DNA from: Candidatus Gastranaerophilales bacterium
GTDB lineage: Bacteria; Cyanobacteriota; Vampirovibrionia; Gastranaerophilales; Gastranaerophilaceae
Assembly (NCBI GenBank): GCA_944325005.1
Contig: CALUYO010000006.1
Location: forward strand, 1 to 64,000
Direction of reading: 5' to 3'
Length of the DNA stretch: 64,000 nt
In this document: positions 17,687-24,796 of the stretch, one piece after another
Layout of the letters: every line of letters begins with the position of its first letter
How positions within the stretch are numbered: the stretch's first letter is position 1
Translations under genes and position numbers: made by a program
Notes under the pieces: generated by a model
Told to the model about the DNA's origin: nothing
Database searches by the model: none
The model's input: only the letters and a program-made list of their open reading frames with translations

Positions 17687-18319
17687 ATGACTGAATTTAT
17701 ACCTCATATTGGAACTGATGAATCAGGTAAAGGAGACTTTTTTGGTCCGCTTGTTATAGCAGGTGTTCTGGTTGATGAGAAAAATGCTGAGTACTTTCTT
17801 GAACTCGGCATTAAGGATAGTAAAAAATTGTCTGATAAGAAAATGCTATCTTTGTCTGACGAAATTAAAAAGGCCGCACCCCATTCAATAATTGCAATTT
17901 CTAATTCTAAATATAATGAACTTTATGCAAATATTAAAAATTTGAATAAATTACTTGCCTGGGGGCATGCAAGAGCTATTGAAAATATATTGAACAGCAG
18001 TCACTGTGAATATGCGCTTTCTGATAAATTTGGAGATGAAGGTTTGATAAAATCTGCACTTATGAAAAATGGACGAAGTATCAGACTTGAACAAATGTGC
18101 AAGGCAGAAACTGATATTGCGGTAGCTGCCGCGTCAGTTCTTGCCCGTGCGGCATTTGTCCGGAAAATGCAGATGATGGAACAAACTTACGGAATGAAAT
18201 TCCAGAAGGGATGCTCCGGACTTGTAAAAAATGTAGCATCTGAATTTATTAAGAAATATGGCAAAGACAGACTGAAAGAAGTCTGTAAAGTTCACTTTAA
18301 AACGTATAATGAAGTATAG
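17687..18319 (+). CDS. rnhC: Ribonuclease HIII-type RNase H
   Basis: Hydrolyses RNA in RNA-DNA hybrids. The opening 'IGTDESGKGDFFGPLVIAGV' is the RNase HIII version (DExGxGDxFGP) of the type 2 RNase H active site rather than the 'DEAGRGPLAGP' of RNase HII. Further conserved parts are 'IKDSKKLSDKKM', 'ALSDKFGDE' and 'KAETDIAVAAASVLARAAF'. At 210 residues it lacks the N-terminal TBP-like substrate-binding domain found in Bacillus RNase HIII (about 300 residues). A TTG one codon earlier (17684) is another possible start; AGGAG lies just upstream. Confidence 0.8.
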   Translation: MTEFIPHIGTDESGKGDFFGPLVIAGVLVDEKNAEYFLELGIKDSKKLSDKKMLSLSDEIKKAAPHSIIAISNSKYNELYANIKNLNKLLAWGHARAIENILNSSHCEYALSDKFGDEGLIKSALMKNGRSIRLEQMCKAETDIAVAAASVLARAAFVRKMQMMEQTYGMKFQKGCSGLVKNVASEFIKKYGKDRLKEVCKVHFKTYNEV

Positions 18320-18356
18320 TTTCTCATGCTACGTTCTGCTCACTTTGAAAAACAGT

Positions 18357-18470
18357 GTCAAGCGTAAATTTTTTGCCATAAAAGAGTTAGATGCAAAGTA
18401 TCAGGAACCGGAAAAACGCATCAATGATCTGGAAAAACAAATAGAAGCGCTTGAGAACAAATTAAAATAG
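18357..18470 (+). pseudogene. Coding remnant, coiled-coil tail without a start
   Basis: In one frame this stretch reads as a charged helix ('FAIKELDAKYQEPEKRIND' then 'LEKQIEALENKLK') and ends in TAG. There is no ATG or ribosome site, and the upstream frame looks non-coding. It may be the 3' end of a lost gene. The rest of the gap from 18320 to 18681 shows no other convincing gene; a weak hairpin, CTGAAAA and TTTTCAG, lies at about 18480-18504. Confidence 0.3.
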
Positions 18471-18681
18471 ATTTCATACTGAAAAAAATGGGCGTGTTTT
18501 CAGACACACTTACTTTCATTTCTTCTTCCGCCGTTTGAGCGGGAGTTTTCCTTTTTGAAATTTTATTGATTTTTTTAAAATATCCATTAAATGATTGATG
18601 TGAAGTTCGGGCAATTATTCTATTGTATTTATGGGGAAAGCTCATCATTACAGACTTGAATAAGGGATAGACAATTTAAGT

Positions 18682-19869
18682 ATGGGAAACGAAAAAATCA
18701 ACTCAATAGACTATCACGAATTGTATGCAAAATACAATTGGTTTTCTAATGCTTACCCGCCTGTTGTACAGGCTTCAAGTGATGAATTTTTTCTCCCCGG
18801 TTTGAAATTTATATTACTGGGTATAAGCAAAAATATTAATACATTAATGGATAAGGATGCCTATTTCGTAACTAAAATACGTATTGATAAGTTGCATGAT
18901 ATGTTTTTCAGGACATCTGAAAAGGCTATTGGAATTATATTAGACAGAGCTTTAGGCAAACCGAATTCTAGATTTAATTTAAACAAGCTTACCGATCTGG
19001 AAGCAAAAATTATTACGGCGTTTAATGATTATATGTTCAACGGACTTTCCCAATTTTTAATCCCTTCTCCGCCGACATTAAAACGTACAAATTTTGATGT
19101 TATCCATTTAACTTTTTTGTTAAAAGATGTTGATACAAATGCTGTTGCTAAATTTATAATTACTTTACCCGATGAGCTTTTATCACCGGAAGTTGTTACT
19201 TCAAAAGGTGAAAAATTTGATTACGGCGATTTTTCGACAAGTGTAATCGACGTTGCTGTTAAAATTGGTTCTACAAGGTTTAAGCTTATTGATATTAAGA
19301 ATATTGAAGTTGATGATATTGTAGTCTTTGATAACAGCGATACGAAACGTATGACTTTAAAATTTAAGGATTATGAGAAAGAGATAAATTTGAACCCTAA
19401 TCTCGGACTGGTTTTACCGGTTGATAATGACGGAGGAAATGACGATATGGCAGGAGAAAATACTAATCTCTGGGACAGTATAGAAGTTGAGATGGATGCT
19501 CAATTTGACACTGTTAAAATTACTCTCGGAGAGTTAAAAAATATTGAGGAAGGGTTAGTTGTAGACTTGACTTCAATATATGATAATAAAGTTACTTTAA
19601 GCGTTGAGGGCAAACCTATCGCACGCGGAGAGCTTGTTATTGTGAATGACCGCTACGGCGTTAAAATTGATGAGGTAATTGCTAAAACACCGAAACCTGA
19701 GAATAATACTCAAACTTTACCGCCGCAGAAAGATGATTTAGAAACAGATAACGGTCTAGGTGAACAATATAGCGAGGAATTACCGCAAGCTTCTTCTGCA
19801 GGTCAGGCAGCAGATGAAGAAGATGAATTTGACTATAGTGATTTTGAGCTTGAGGATGAAGATATATAA
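18682..19869 (+). CDS. Flagellar/T3SS C-ring protein with two SpoA domains (FliM/FliN/SctQ-like)
   Basis: A 395-residue soluble protein at the head of a fliOPQR-type operon. The N-terminal ~200 residues resemble FliM/SctQ middle regions only weakly. Two SpoA (surface presentation of antigens) domains follow: about residues 205-250 ('DVAVKIGSTRFKLIDIKNIEVDDIVVFD') and 272-340 ('IEVEMDAQFDTVKITLGELKNIEEGLVVDL', 'GKPIARGELVIVNDRYGVKI'). The second is FliN-like. The last ~50 residues are acidic. The fused double SpoA layout is typical of SctQ or of FliM-FliN hybrids, and forms the cytoplasmic sorting/switch ring. I leave the symbol open. Confidence 0.75.
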   Translation: MGNEKINSIDYHELYAKYNWFSNAYPPVVQASSDEFFLPGLKFILLGISKNINTLMDKDAYFVTKIRIDKLHDMFFRTSEKAIGIILDRALGKPNSRFNLNKLTDLEAKIITAFNDYMFNGLSQFLIPSPPTLKRTNFDVIHLTFLLKDVDTNAVAKFIITLPDELLSPEVVTSKGEKFDYGDFSTSVIDVAVKIGSTRFKLIDIKNIEVDDIVVFDNSDTKRMTLKFKDYEKEINLNPNLGLVLPVDNDGGNDDMAGENTNLWDSIEVEMDAQFDTVKITLGELKNIEEGLVVDLTSIYDNKVTLSVEGKPIARGELVIVNDRYGVKIDEVIAKTPKPENNTQTLPPQKDDLETDNGLGEQYSEELPQASSAGQAADEEDEFDYSDFELEDEDI

Positions 19870-19898
19870 AGATATTTTCATTTTCATGGGGAGGGATA

Positions 19899-20288
19899 AT
19901 GAGTACTTATTTAATTAATTTCATAGTTTATACGGCGGCCATGGTCGGAATTATATTTCTGGCTGTTTTTGTGTATAAAAAGTGCTCTTACAGTGCATCT
20001 TCCAAATCTAAATTTTTAAATGTTGAAGAATGTATAAGTTTGGGCCCGAGAAAAGAACTTTTTGTTGTCAGGGCCGGAAATGAAAGATTTCTTGTTGCAT
20101 CAGACGTCGGCAGAACTTCTCTTATTTCAAAGCTCGAAGATAATGCTCGGAGTATAGCTTCAGAAGATGTAGTATTACATACTGAAAGCAGATGCAGCGT
20201 TGATGATTTACCGACGATAGTCGATTTCCCTAAAAGCAGGAATAATACTCAAAAAAAAGTTTTCAAAAATATAATAAATAACATTTAG
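19899..20288 (+). CDS. fliO: Flagellar export accessory protein FliO
   Basis: A 129-residue protein with one N-terminal membrane helix (about residues 5-27) and a small cytoplasmic domain with the FliO signature 'ECISLGPRKELFVVRAGNERFLVASDV' in outline. FliO helps assemble the FliP ring of the export gate. It sits directly upstream of fliP, as in standard flagellar operons. GGGGAGGG lies before the ATG. Dedicated virulence injectisomes lack FliO, so its presence argues that this export apparatus is of flagellar descent. Confidence 0.8.
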   Translation: MSTYLINFIVYTAAMVGIIFLAVFVYKKCSYSASSKSKFLNVEECISLGPRKELFVVRAGNERFLVASDVGRTSLISKLEDNARSIASEDVVLHTESRCSVDDLPTIVDFPKSRNNTQKKVFKNIINNI

Positions 20289-20299
20289 AGGAATAAAAA

Positions 20300-20941
20300 A
20301 TGGATACGATAATAAAAGATATGAATCCTGTATTACAGATGCTGATATTAATGACTGTATTTTCATTAATACCGCTTATATTTTGTTGTATGACGAGTTT
20401 TTTGAGATTTGTTATAGTATTTTCAATGCTCAAAACAGCAATGGGTACTCAGCAGGTTCCTCCTTCAATTGTAATCGTTGGTCTTGCGATGATTTTGACT
20501 TTTTATACTATGGGCGGAACTTTCCAAAAAATGTATGAAATGGGTTCAGTCCCTTACCATAAAAATCAGAATATTGTTGAGGCTATAAATGAGGGTTCAA
20601 AACCTTTAAAAGAGTTTATGATGAAGCAGACCAGGGAAAGTGATCTTGCATTTTTCATAGAAACTTCAAAGGGACAACCGCCGAAAAGCCCTGATGAAAT
20701 TACAGTCTGGCAGGTTGCTCCGGCATTTATTATAAGCGAGTTGAAAACATCTTTTGAAATCGGATTTATAATATTTGTGCCTTTTATTGTATTAGATCTT
20801 GTAGTTGCAAACATATTGCTTGCACTCGGTATGTTTATGCTGTCGCCTACAATTATTTCTCTGCCGTTTAAACTTTTGATATTTATTGCGGTTGACGGCT
20901 GGGCATTGATTGTTCAAGGGCTTGTCACAAGCTATAACTAA
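20300..20941 (+). CDS. fliP: Flagellar export gate protein FliP/SctR
   Basis: A 213-residue membrane protein and core subunit of the type III export gate. Hallmarks are 'TSFLRFVIVFSMLKTAMGTQQVPP', 'DEITVWQVAPAFIISELKTSFEIGFIIFVPF' and 'LSPTIISLPFKLLIFIAVDGW' in outline. Four membrane segments are seen. It lacks the cleaved signal peptide of enterobacterial FliP and starts directly near the first helix, as in SctR-length proteins. Confidence 0.93.
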   Translation: MDTIIKDMNPVLQMLILMTVFSLIPLIFCCMTSFLRFVIVFSMLKTAMGTQQVPPSIVIVGLAMILTFYTMGGTFQKMYEMGSVPYHKNQNIVEAINEGSKPLKEFMMKQTRESDLAFFIETSKGQPPKSPDEITVWQVAPAFIISELKTSFEIGFIIFVPFIVLDLVVANILLALGMFMLSPTIISLPFKLLIFIAVDGWALIVQGLVTSYN

Positions 20942-20970
20942 GGAAGTTAGCAAAAATTTGTGAGGTAAAA

Positions 20971-21459
20971 ATGGAAGTTTTAGTTGAATACTTAGCAAAA
21001 GGATTTTTGATAATGCTTGCGATATCAATGCCGTGTGTACTTGTAGCAGCGGGTATAGGTCTTGTTGTCGGTATTTTACAGGCTGTTACGCAGGTTCAGG
21101 AACAGACTATTGCGGCTGCTCCTAAAATTCTCGGAGTTTTCCTTGTTATTGTAATCGGCGGAATCGGCTTTATAAATATGCTCAAGGGTTTTGTAATTGA
21201 CGGAATGGCTATGGCGTTTAATCTTGTTTCTAAAAATGACGCTTATGTATTACCGGCAGACTATTTCAAATATACAACTCCTTTTGAACATGAGATGAAT
21301 GACAAGTTTAAAAATCAGCCTTCTATAGATGAGATTATGAAAAATCCGGGCAAGGTTCCTTTTATAGACCAGCAGCAAAAGACAAAATATTATGCAAGCC
21401 CGCAGACACCTATGCCTAAACCTAATTTTGTTGAAACAAATCAGATTCTGGGACGATAA
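20971..21459 (+). CDS. fliQ: Flagellar export gate protein FliQ with C-terminal extension
   Basis: The first ~85 residues are a normal FliQ: two membrane helices around 'GLVVGILQAVTQVQEQTIAAAPKILGV'. Usual FliQ proteins stop at about 90 residues; this one has 162. The extra ~70 residues are soluble, Pro/Lys/Gln-rich ('KNPGKVPFIDQQQ', 'SPQTPMPKPNF') and have no recognised fold. It is four bases upstream of the next gene and part of the fliOPQ-x-fliR run. Confidence 0.88.
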   Translation: MEVLVEYLAKGFLIMLAISMPCVLVAAGIGLVVGILQAVTQVQEQTIAAAPKILGVFLVIVIGGIGFINMLKGFVIDGMAMAFNLVSKNDAYVLPADYFKYTTPFEHEMNDKFKNQPSIDEIMKNPGKVPFIDQQQKTKYYASPQTPMPKPNFVETNQILGR

Positions 21460-21462
21460 ATT

Positions 21463-21798
21463 ATGAAGAAATGTTTGCTAATACTTTCAATATTATCAGT
21501 TCAGCTTCAAGCTTTTGCTTTTGAAGATTATATTTTGACGTCTGACAAACCTGTTAAGTCTGTTTCTTCCAGTGATGAGAGTATTGTATCAGTAATGCCG
21601 TTTTTTACAATTGATAACAACAAAGACAGAATAATTGTTAAATCAAAAAGAGAAGGTAATGCTGAAATTAACGTTAAGCGTTACGATAAAGATATTGTTG
21701 TGAAAGTTCGGGTAACGCCGGAAAAAACTGTTTTTCAGAGTGGGGATGATGTGATATTTTTCCCGCTTGATATGCCCGAAAATGGCGGAGGGAACTAA
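21463..21798 (+). CDS. Exported secretin-type N-domain protein (T2SS/T3SS pil_N-like)
   Basis: A 111-residue protein with a signal peptide (MKKCLLILSILSVQLQAFAF) and one small domain: 'LTSDKPVKSVSSSDESIVSV', '...DRIIVKSKREGNAEINVKRYDKDIVVKVRV'. This matches the pattern of the pilus formation/secretin N-terminal domain ('kpv..v...d..ia.v......i.v....G...i.v') seen at the front of CpaC- and SctC-like secretins. Here the domain stands alone between fliQ and fliR, an unusual place. It would be periplasmic and might link the export gate with an envelope structure. Confidence 0.55.
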   Translation: MKKCLLILSILSVQLQAFAFEDYILTSDKPVKSVSSSDESIVSVMPFFTIDNNKDRIIVKSKREGNAEINVKRYDKDIVVKVRVTPEKTVFQSGDDVIFFPLDMPENGGGN

Positions 21799-21800
21799 CG

Positions 21801-22580
21801 TTGGAACAAATCATTGAAGAATTGATGAAGATGTTTCCGATGCTTAATGCGTATCTTGCTGCCGGCATATTTATATTTGCCCGTCTGCTTGGCTTTTTCA
21901 GGCTTGCTCCTGTTTTTAACAGGAAAGAAATTCCGGGGATGGTAAAGCTGGGCTTGATATTTTTAATGACAATTATACTGACATGTGTTGCAAAACCTGA
22001 TGTTACAATAATAAAAGAATCGTTTGCTCTTTCAATCCTTTTAAATATGGTTGTAGGAGCGATGATTGGTTATATTGCACAGTTAATTTTACTAGCTGTT
22101 GACGCCGGCGGAGATATGATTAATATGCAGATGGGGCTTTCATCCGCAATGGTTTTAGACCCGACAACATCTTCTCAGGTTTCGATTGTAGGTAAATGTT
22201 TTCAGCTTCTCGGAATTTTAATTTTTATACAGCTCGGCGGAGTTTACTGGTTGTTGAGTGCTTTGATAAGAAGTTTTGAGATATTCCCGCTGGATGCTAC
22301 AATTATTCCGCTGCAGCAGATTGTAAATCTGGATTATATGGTAGATTTATCTTCAAATGTTTTGTTTATGGGGCTTCAGATTGCCTCACCGATTCTTCTT
22401 GCAACTCTCGGACAGGATATTATACTCGGCGTGATTTCAAAAACAGCACCTCAGGTTAATGTATTCCAGTTAAGCTTTCTTTTCAAACCGGTTCTTGGAG
22501 CAGCTATTATGGTCTGGATTTTGCCTATGCTTGTAAATATTATTTCTGACTACTTTCTATCATTCGCTAAAATTATTTAA
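21801..22580 (+). CDS. fliR: Flagellar export gate protein FliR/SctT
   Basis: A 259-residue protein with about six membrane helices. FliR features are 'IFARLLGFFRLAPVFNRKEIPGMVKLGL' near the N-terminus and 'VDAGGDMINMQMGLSSAMVLDPTTSSQVSIVGKCF' in outline. The start is TTG at 21801, preceded by GGAGGGAAC. FlhB, which usually follows FliR and gates substrate choice, is not next to it: the next gene is on the other strand and overlaps by eight bases. Confidence 0.9.
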   Translation: MEQIIEELMKMFPMLNAYLAAGIFIFARLLGFFRLAPVFNRKEIPGMVKLGLIFLMTIILTCVAKPDVTIIKESFALSILLNMVVGAMIGYIAQLILLAVDAGGDMINMQMGLSSAMVLDPTTSSQVSIVGKCFQLLGILIFIQLGGVYWLLSALIRSFEIFPLDATIIPLQQIVNLDYMVDLSSNVLFMGLQIASPILLATLGQDIILGVISKTAPQVNVFQLSFLFKPVLGAAIMVWILPMLVNIISDYFLSFAKII

Positions 22581-22959
22581 GGTAATCTTTAAAGAAGTTA
22601 ATATCTATCAGTTCTGCTTCTCTTATCAAATCATTTTCTATCATGTTATGAATATCTTTTTTGTTCGGGAATGAATATGGATCCAGAGCAAAATTCGAGC
22701 TGCATTTTTTATTGAATTGTGCTTTTTTGTTAAATAAGTTTGGAGTTATTTCCTTAATTTTATAAATAAGACCATAATTAAGAACTGTTCCATATTTTTT
22801 CATTGTTTTATTTTTATACTGGCTGATAAAAACATCATAATTAGAACTCAGGTGCTGAATTACCGGAGAGTTTTCAAGGGCTCTTTGAACCTGCGGGGAA
22901 ACTTTTTTGAAATGAAGACCGTTAAAATTCTGTTTGTTATTAAAGTGTTTTATTTCCAT
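22573..22959 (-). CDS. Hypothetical protein with 'NFNGLHFKK' opening
   Basis: A 128-residue soluble, basic protein. I do not recognise a family. The N-terminus carries 'KQNFNGLHFKKVSPQVQ', a short-motif opening that I associate with lineage-specific proteins of Gastranaerophilales. No membrane helix or signal peptide is seen. It is convergent with fliR (eight-base overlap) and upstream of nothing obvious on its strand. Confidence 0.5.
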   Translation of the reverse strand: MEIKHFNNKQNFNGLHFKKVSPQVQRALENSPVIQHLSSNYDVFISQYKNKTMKKYGTVLNYGLIYKIKEITPNLFNKKAQFNKKCSSNFALDPYSFPNKKDIHNMIENDLIREAELIDINFFKDYLK

Positions 22960-22991
22960 ATTTAGATAAAATTTGGACAGAAAATTTTTTG

Positions 22992-24104
22992 CTAATTATT
23001 TAAATTTTTTACAAAGTCACCTATTGCAAACGCTTCGACTGTTCCTACTACTATTTCAAAATCTTTAATTTCTTCTTGAAGTTCGTCTTTCATGTGTGCT
23101 AAAAGACCGGGGATTATAATTTTTCTATTTTTCACCTTATTTGCAAAATCGAATTTTTTTAAAGTTTTTGCAACCATTTTGGCTGTAAATTTTTCCGCGG
23201 ACCAGGCTGTTAAAACGCTCATGCCTTCTGCTGGGGTTACTATCAAATATGATGGAACAGGAAGGCTTTCCAGTTCATTTGCTACAGCAAAAAAAGTTAA
23301 TGCAAAATTTGTTGTCATAAAGATCAATGAATTTTTGTCGGGGTTATTGAATTCGTAAATTTTTGATTCTACCTGCAGCGGCTTTTGTGGGTCAGTAAAA
23401 ATATTTTGTCTCAATGTCATTAAGGTAGTTATAAGATTTTCATCAAAATCTTCAAACACGAGCATATTTGCATATTTACATATATAATATGAAGCTTTTG
23501 CACAGAGTAAATTTAAATCGTCTGTATGTTTAAAATAAACATAAACAGGGTCGGAATAATTTTCATCTTTTTCAAGAACTGCTTTTTTTCTTATTGTAAT
23601 CAGTTCTTCTGCTGTTTTAGAAAACTCTTTGTCGATAATTTCTTTAAGCGGAAGTTTTTGTAACGCATCATAAGTTATGCAATCTGGCAGGTTTCCGTTT
23701 TTTGTAATTATCAAATCTATTTTTAAATGTTCGTTTACACGTGTAATTTCAAAATTTTTAACACGTTCAAATGTTTCTTTCCAATCAGGTTTGGATAAAT
23801 CAATTACAATTGCAATTACTGTTTTATTTATAAATGTTTTTTCGTGTCTGTATAGCACGTTTTCTCCGCCGATTTTAATCCCGTTTATCTCAATTATTTT
23901 TTGGGGCTGTTTCGCATTTTGTTCGCAAATTCTCTTTAAATCTTCAGGCGCATATTTGCATTGTCCGATATCAATGTTATGTTTTGCAAGTTTAAGCGCA
24001 AATGCCATGCATGTTGGGCAGCCGCATTCCTTGCAGTTAGTATGTTCTGTTTTTTTTGCGGCGGGAAGATATTTAAATATTTGCAGGCCTGAAAGTTCTG
24101 TCAT
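22992..24104 (-). CDS. acsC: Corrinoid iron-sulfur protein large subunit (AcsC/CdhE-like)
   Basis: The gamma subunit of the corrinoid iron-sulfur protein (CFeSP), which carries a methyl group on cobalt in the Wood-Ljungdahl pathway. The 4Fe-4S site is clear: C24, C27, C32 and C49 in a Cx2Cx4Cx16C arrangement within 'CKECGCPTCMAFALKLAK'. A TIM-barrel region follows, and the C-terminus ends with a corrinoid-binding half ('IIIPGLLAHMKDELQEEI...VVGTVEAFAIGDFVK'). At 370 residues it is shorter than typical AcsC (about 445). It starts inside the acsD stop (ATGA overlap). No CODH/ACS catalytic subunit (AcsA, AcsB) is nearby, so another methyl acceptor is likely. Confidence 0.82.
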   Translation of the reverse strand: MTELSGLQIFKYLPAAKKTEHTNCKECGCPTCMAFALKLAKHNIDIGQCKYAPEDLKRICEQNAKQPQKIIEINGIKIGGENVLYRHEKTFINKTVIAIVIDLSKPDWKETFERVKNFEITRVNEHLKIDLIITKNGNLPDCITYDALQKLPLKEIIDKEFSKTAEELITIRKKAVLEKDENYSDPVYVYFKHTDDLNLLCAKASYYICKYANMLVFEDFDENLITTLMTLRQNIFTDPQKPLQVESKIYEFNNPDKNSLIFMTTNFALTFFAVANELESLPVPSYLIVTPAEGMSVLTAWSAEKFTAKMVAKTLKKFDFANKVKNRKIIIPGLLAHMKDELQEEIKDFEIVVGTVEAFAIGDFVKNLNN

Positions 24105-24796
24105 TCAAGCCTCCTTAACACCGGTACAGCCTCAGGTTTTGTTAATACTATGTAATCTGCTCCTGCGGCTTTAACTGCTGAAGCTGATGCAATTTCCAGA
24201 TATAGAGACAGATTTGTGTCTTTCGCTTCTTTTGTCTTTGCTGTTTCTTCCGCGGCAAAGGATATTATGGGCATATTAAGATATTTGTCGCCTTTTTTAC
24301 CGCCACTACCTGAGACAGAACCTTCAAGTTTAATTTTTTCCATTATACTGTATCCGTATTCAAAACCGTAACCGAGACCGCCTATATCAGTATCTATCAG
24401 TATTTTATTTAAATTAAGCCCCATATCTGATGTTAATATATTCATTTCTTTTGCAAGATTAATGTCTATTGGTGTCCTTATAATGAGGCTATGACCACCT
24501 TCTATAACTGATGGGACAATACTTTTATAGTTGTTTTCATTTGCAATCCCTATTATACATGCTCTGTCAAGAATTTTTGTTATTTCCGGAATAAGTTTTC
24601 TGTCAAATTCTTCATTGCCTGAGCCTATAATCATCAAAGGTTTTTCAATATGAGGAAGAAGCTTTTTAAAAGCTTCAATCTCATCCTTATCTTCCGTAAA
24701 TTTAAGACCTAAAATATCACAGTCTTTATCTAAATCTTTTTCTGCTTCATTAACGTGCAGTTCCAGAATATATTTAACTTTGTCTTTCACTTTCAA
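24101..24796 (-). CDS. acsD: Corrinoid iron-sulfur protein small subunit (AcsD/CdhD-like)
   Basis: The delta subunit of the CFeSP, a TIM-barrel partner of AcsC. It has the family's most conserved part: 'ANENNYKSIVPSVIEGGHSLI', 'PIDINLAKEMNILTSDMGLNL', 'ILIDTDIGGLGYGFEYGYSIMEKIKL' in outline and 'LNMPIISFAAEE'. The protein is 231 residues against about 310 in acetogens; the N-terminal region is reduced. Its start overlaps the ftsH end by 23 bp and its stop overlaps acsC by 4 bp, so ftsH-acsD-acsC is a tight operon. Confidence 0.82.
   Translation of the reverse strand: MKVKDKVKYILELHVNEAEKDLDKDCDILGLKFTEDKDEIEAFKKLLPHIEKPLMIIGSGNEEFDRKLIPEITKILDRACIIGIANENNYKSIVPSVIEGGHSLIIRTPIDINLAKEMNILTSDMGLNLNKILIDTDIGGLGYGFEYGYSIMEKIKLEGSVSGSGGKKGDKYLNMPIISFAAEETAKTKEAKDTNLSLYLEIASASAVKAAGADYIVLTKPEAVPVLRRLE

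Noticed and set aside
18421-18648. Leftward frame of 75 codons before the C-ring gene
   Set aside because: No ribosome site and it overlaps the coiled-coil remnant on the other strand; composition does not look like a protein.
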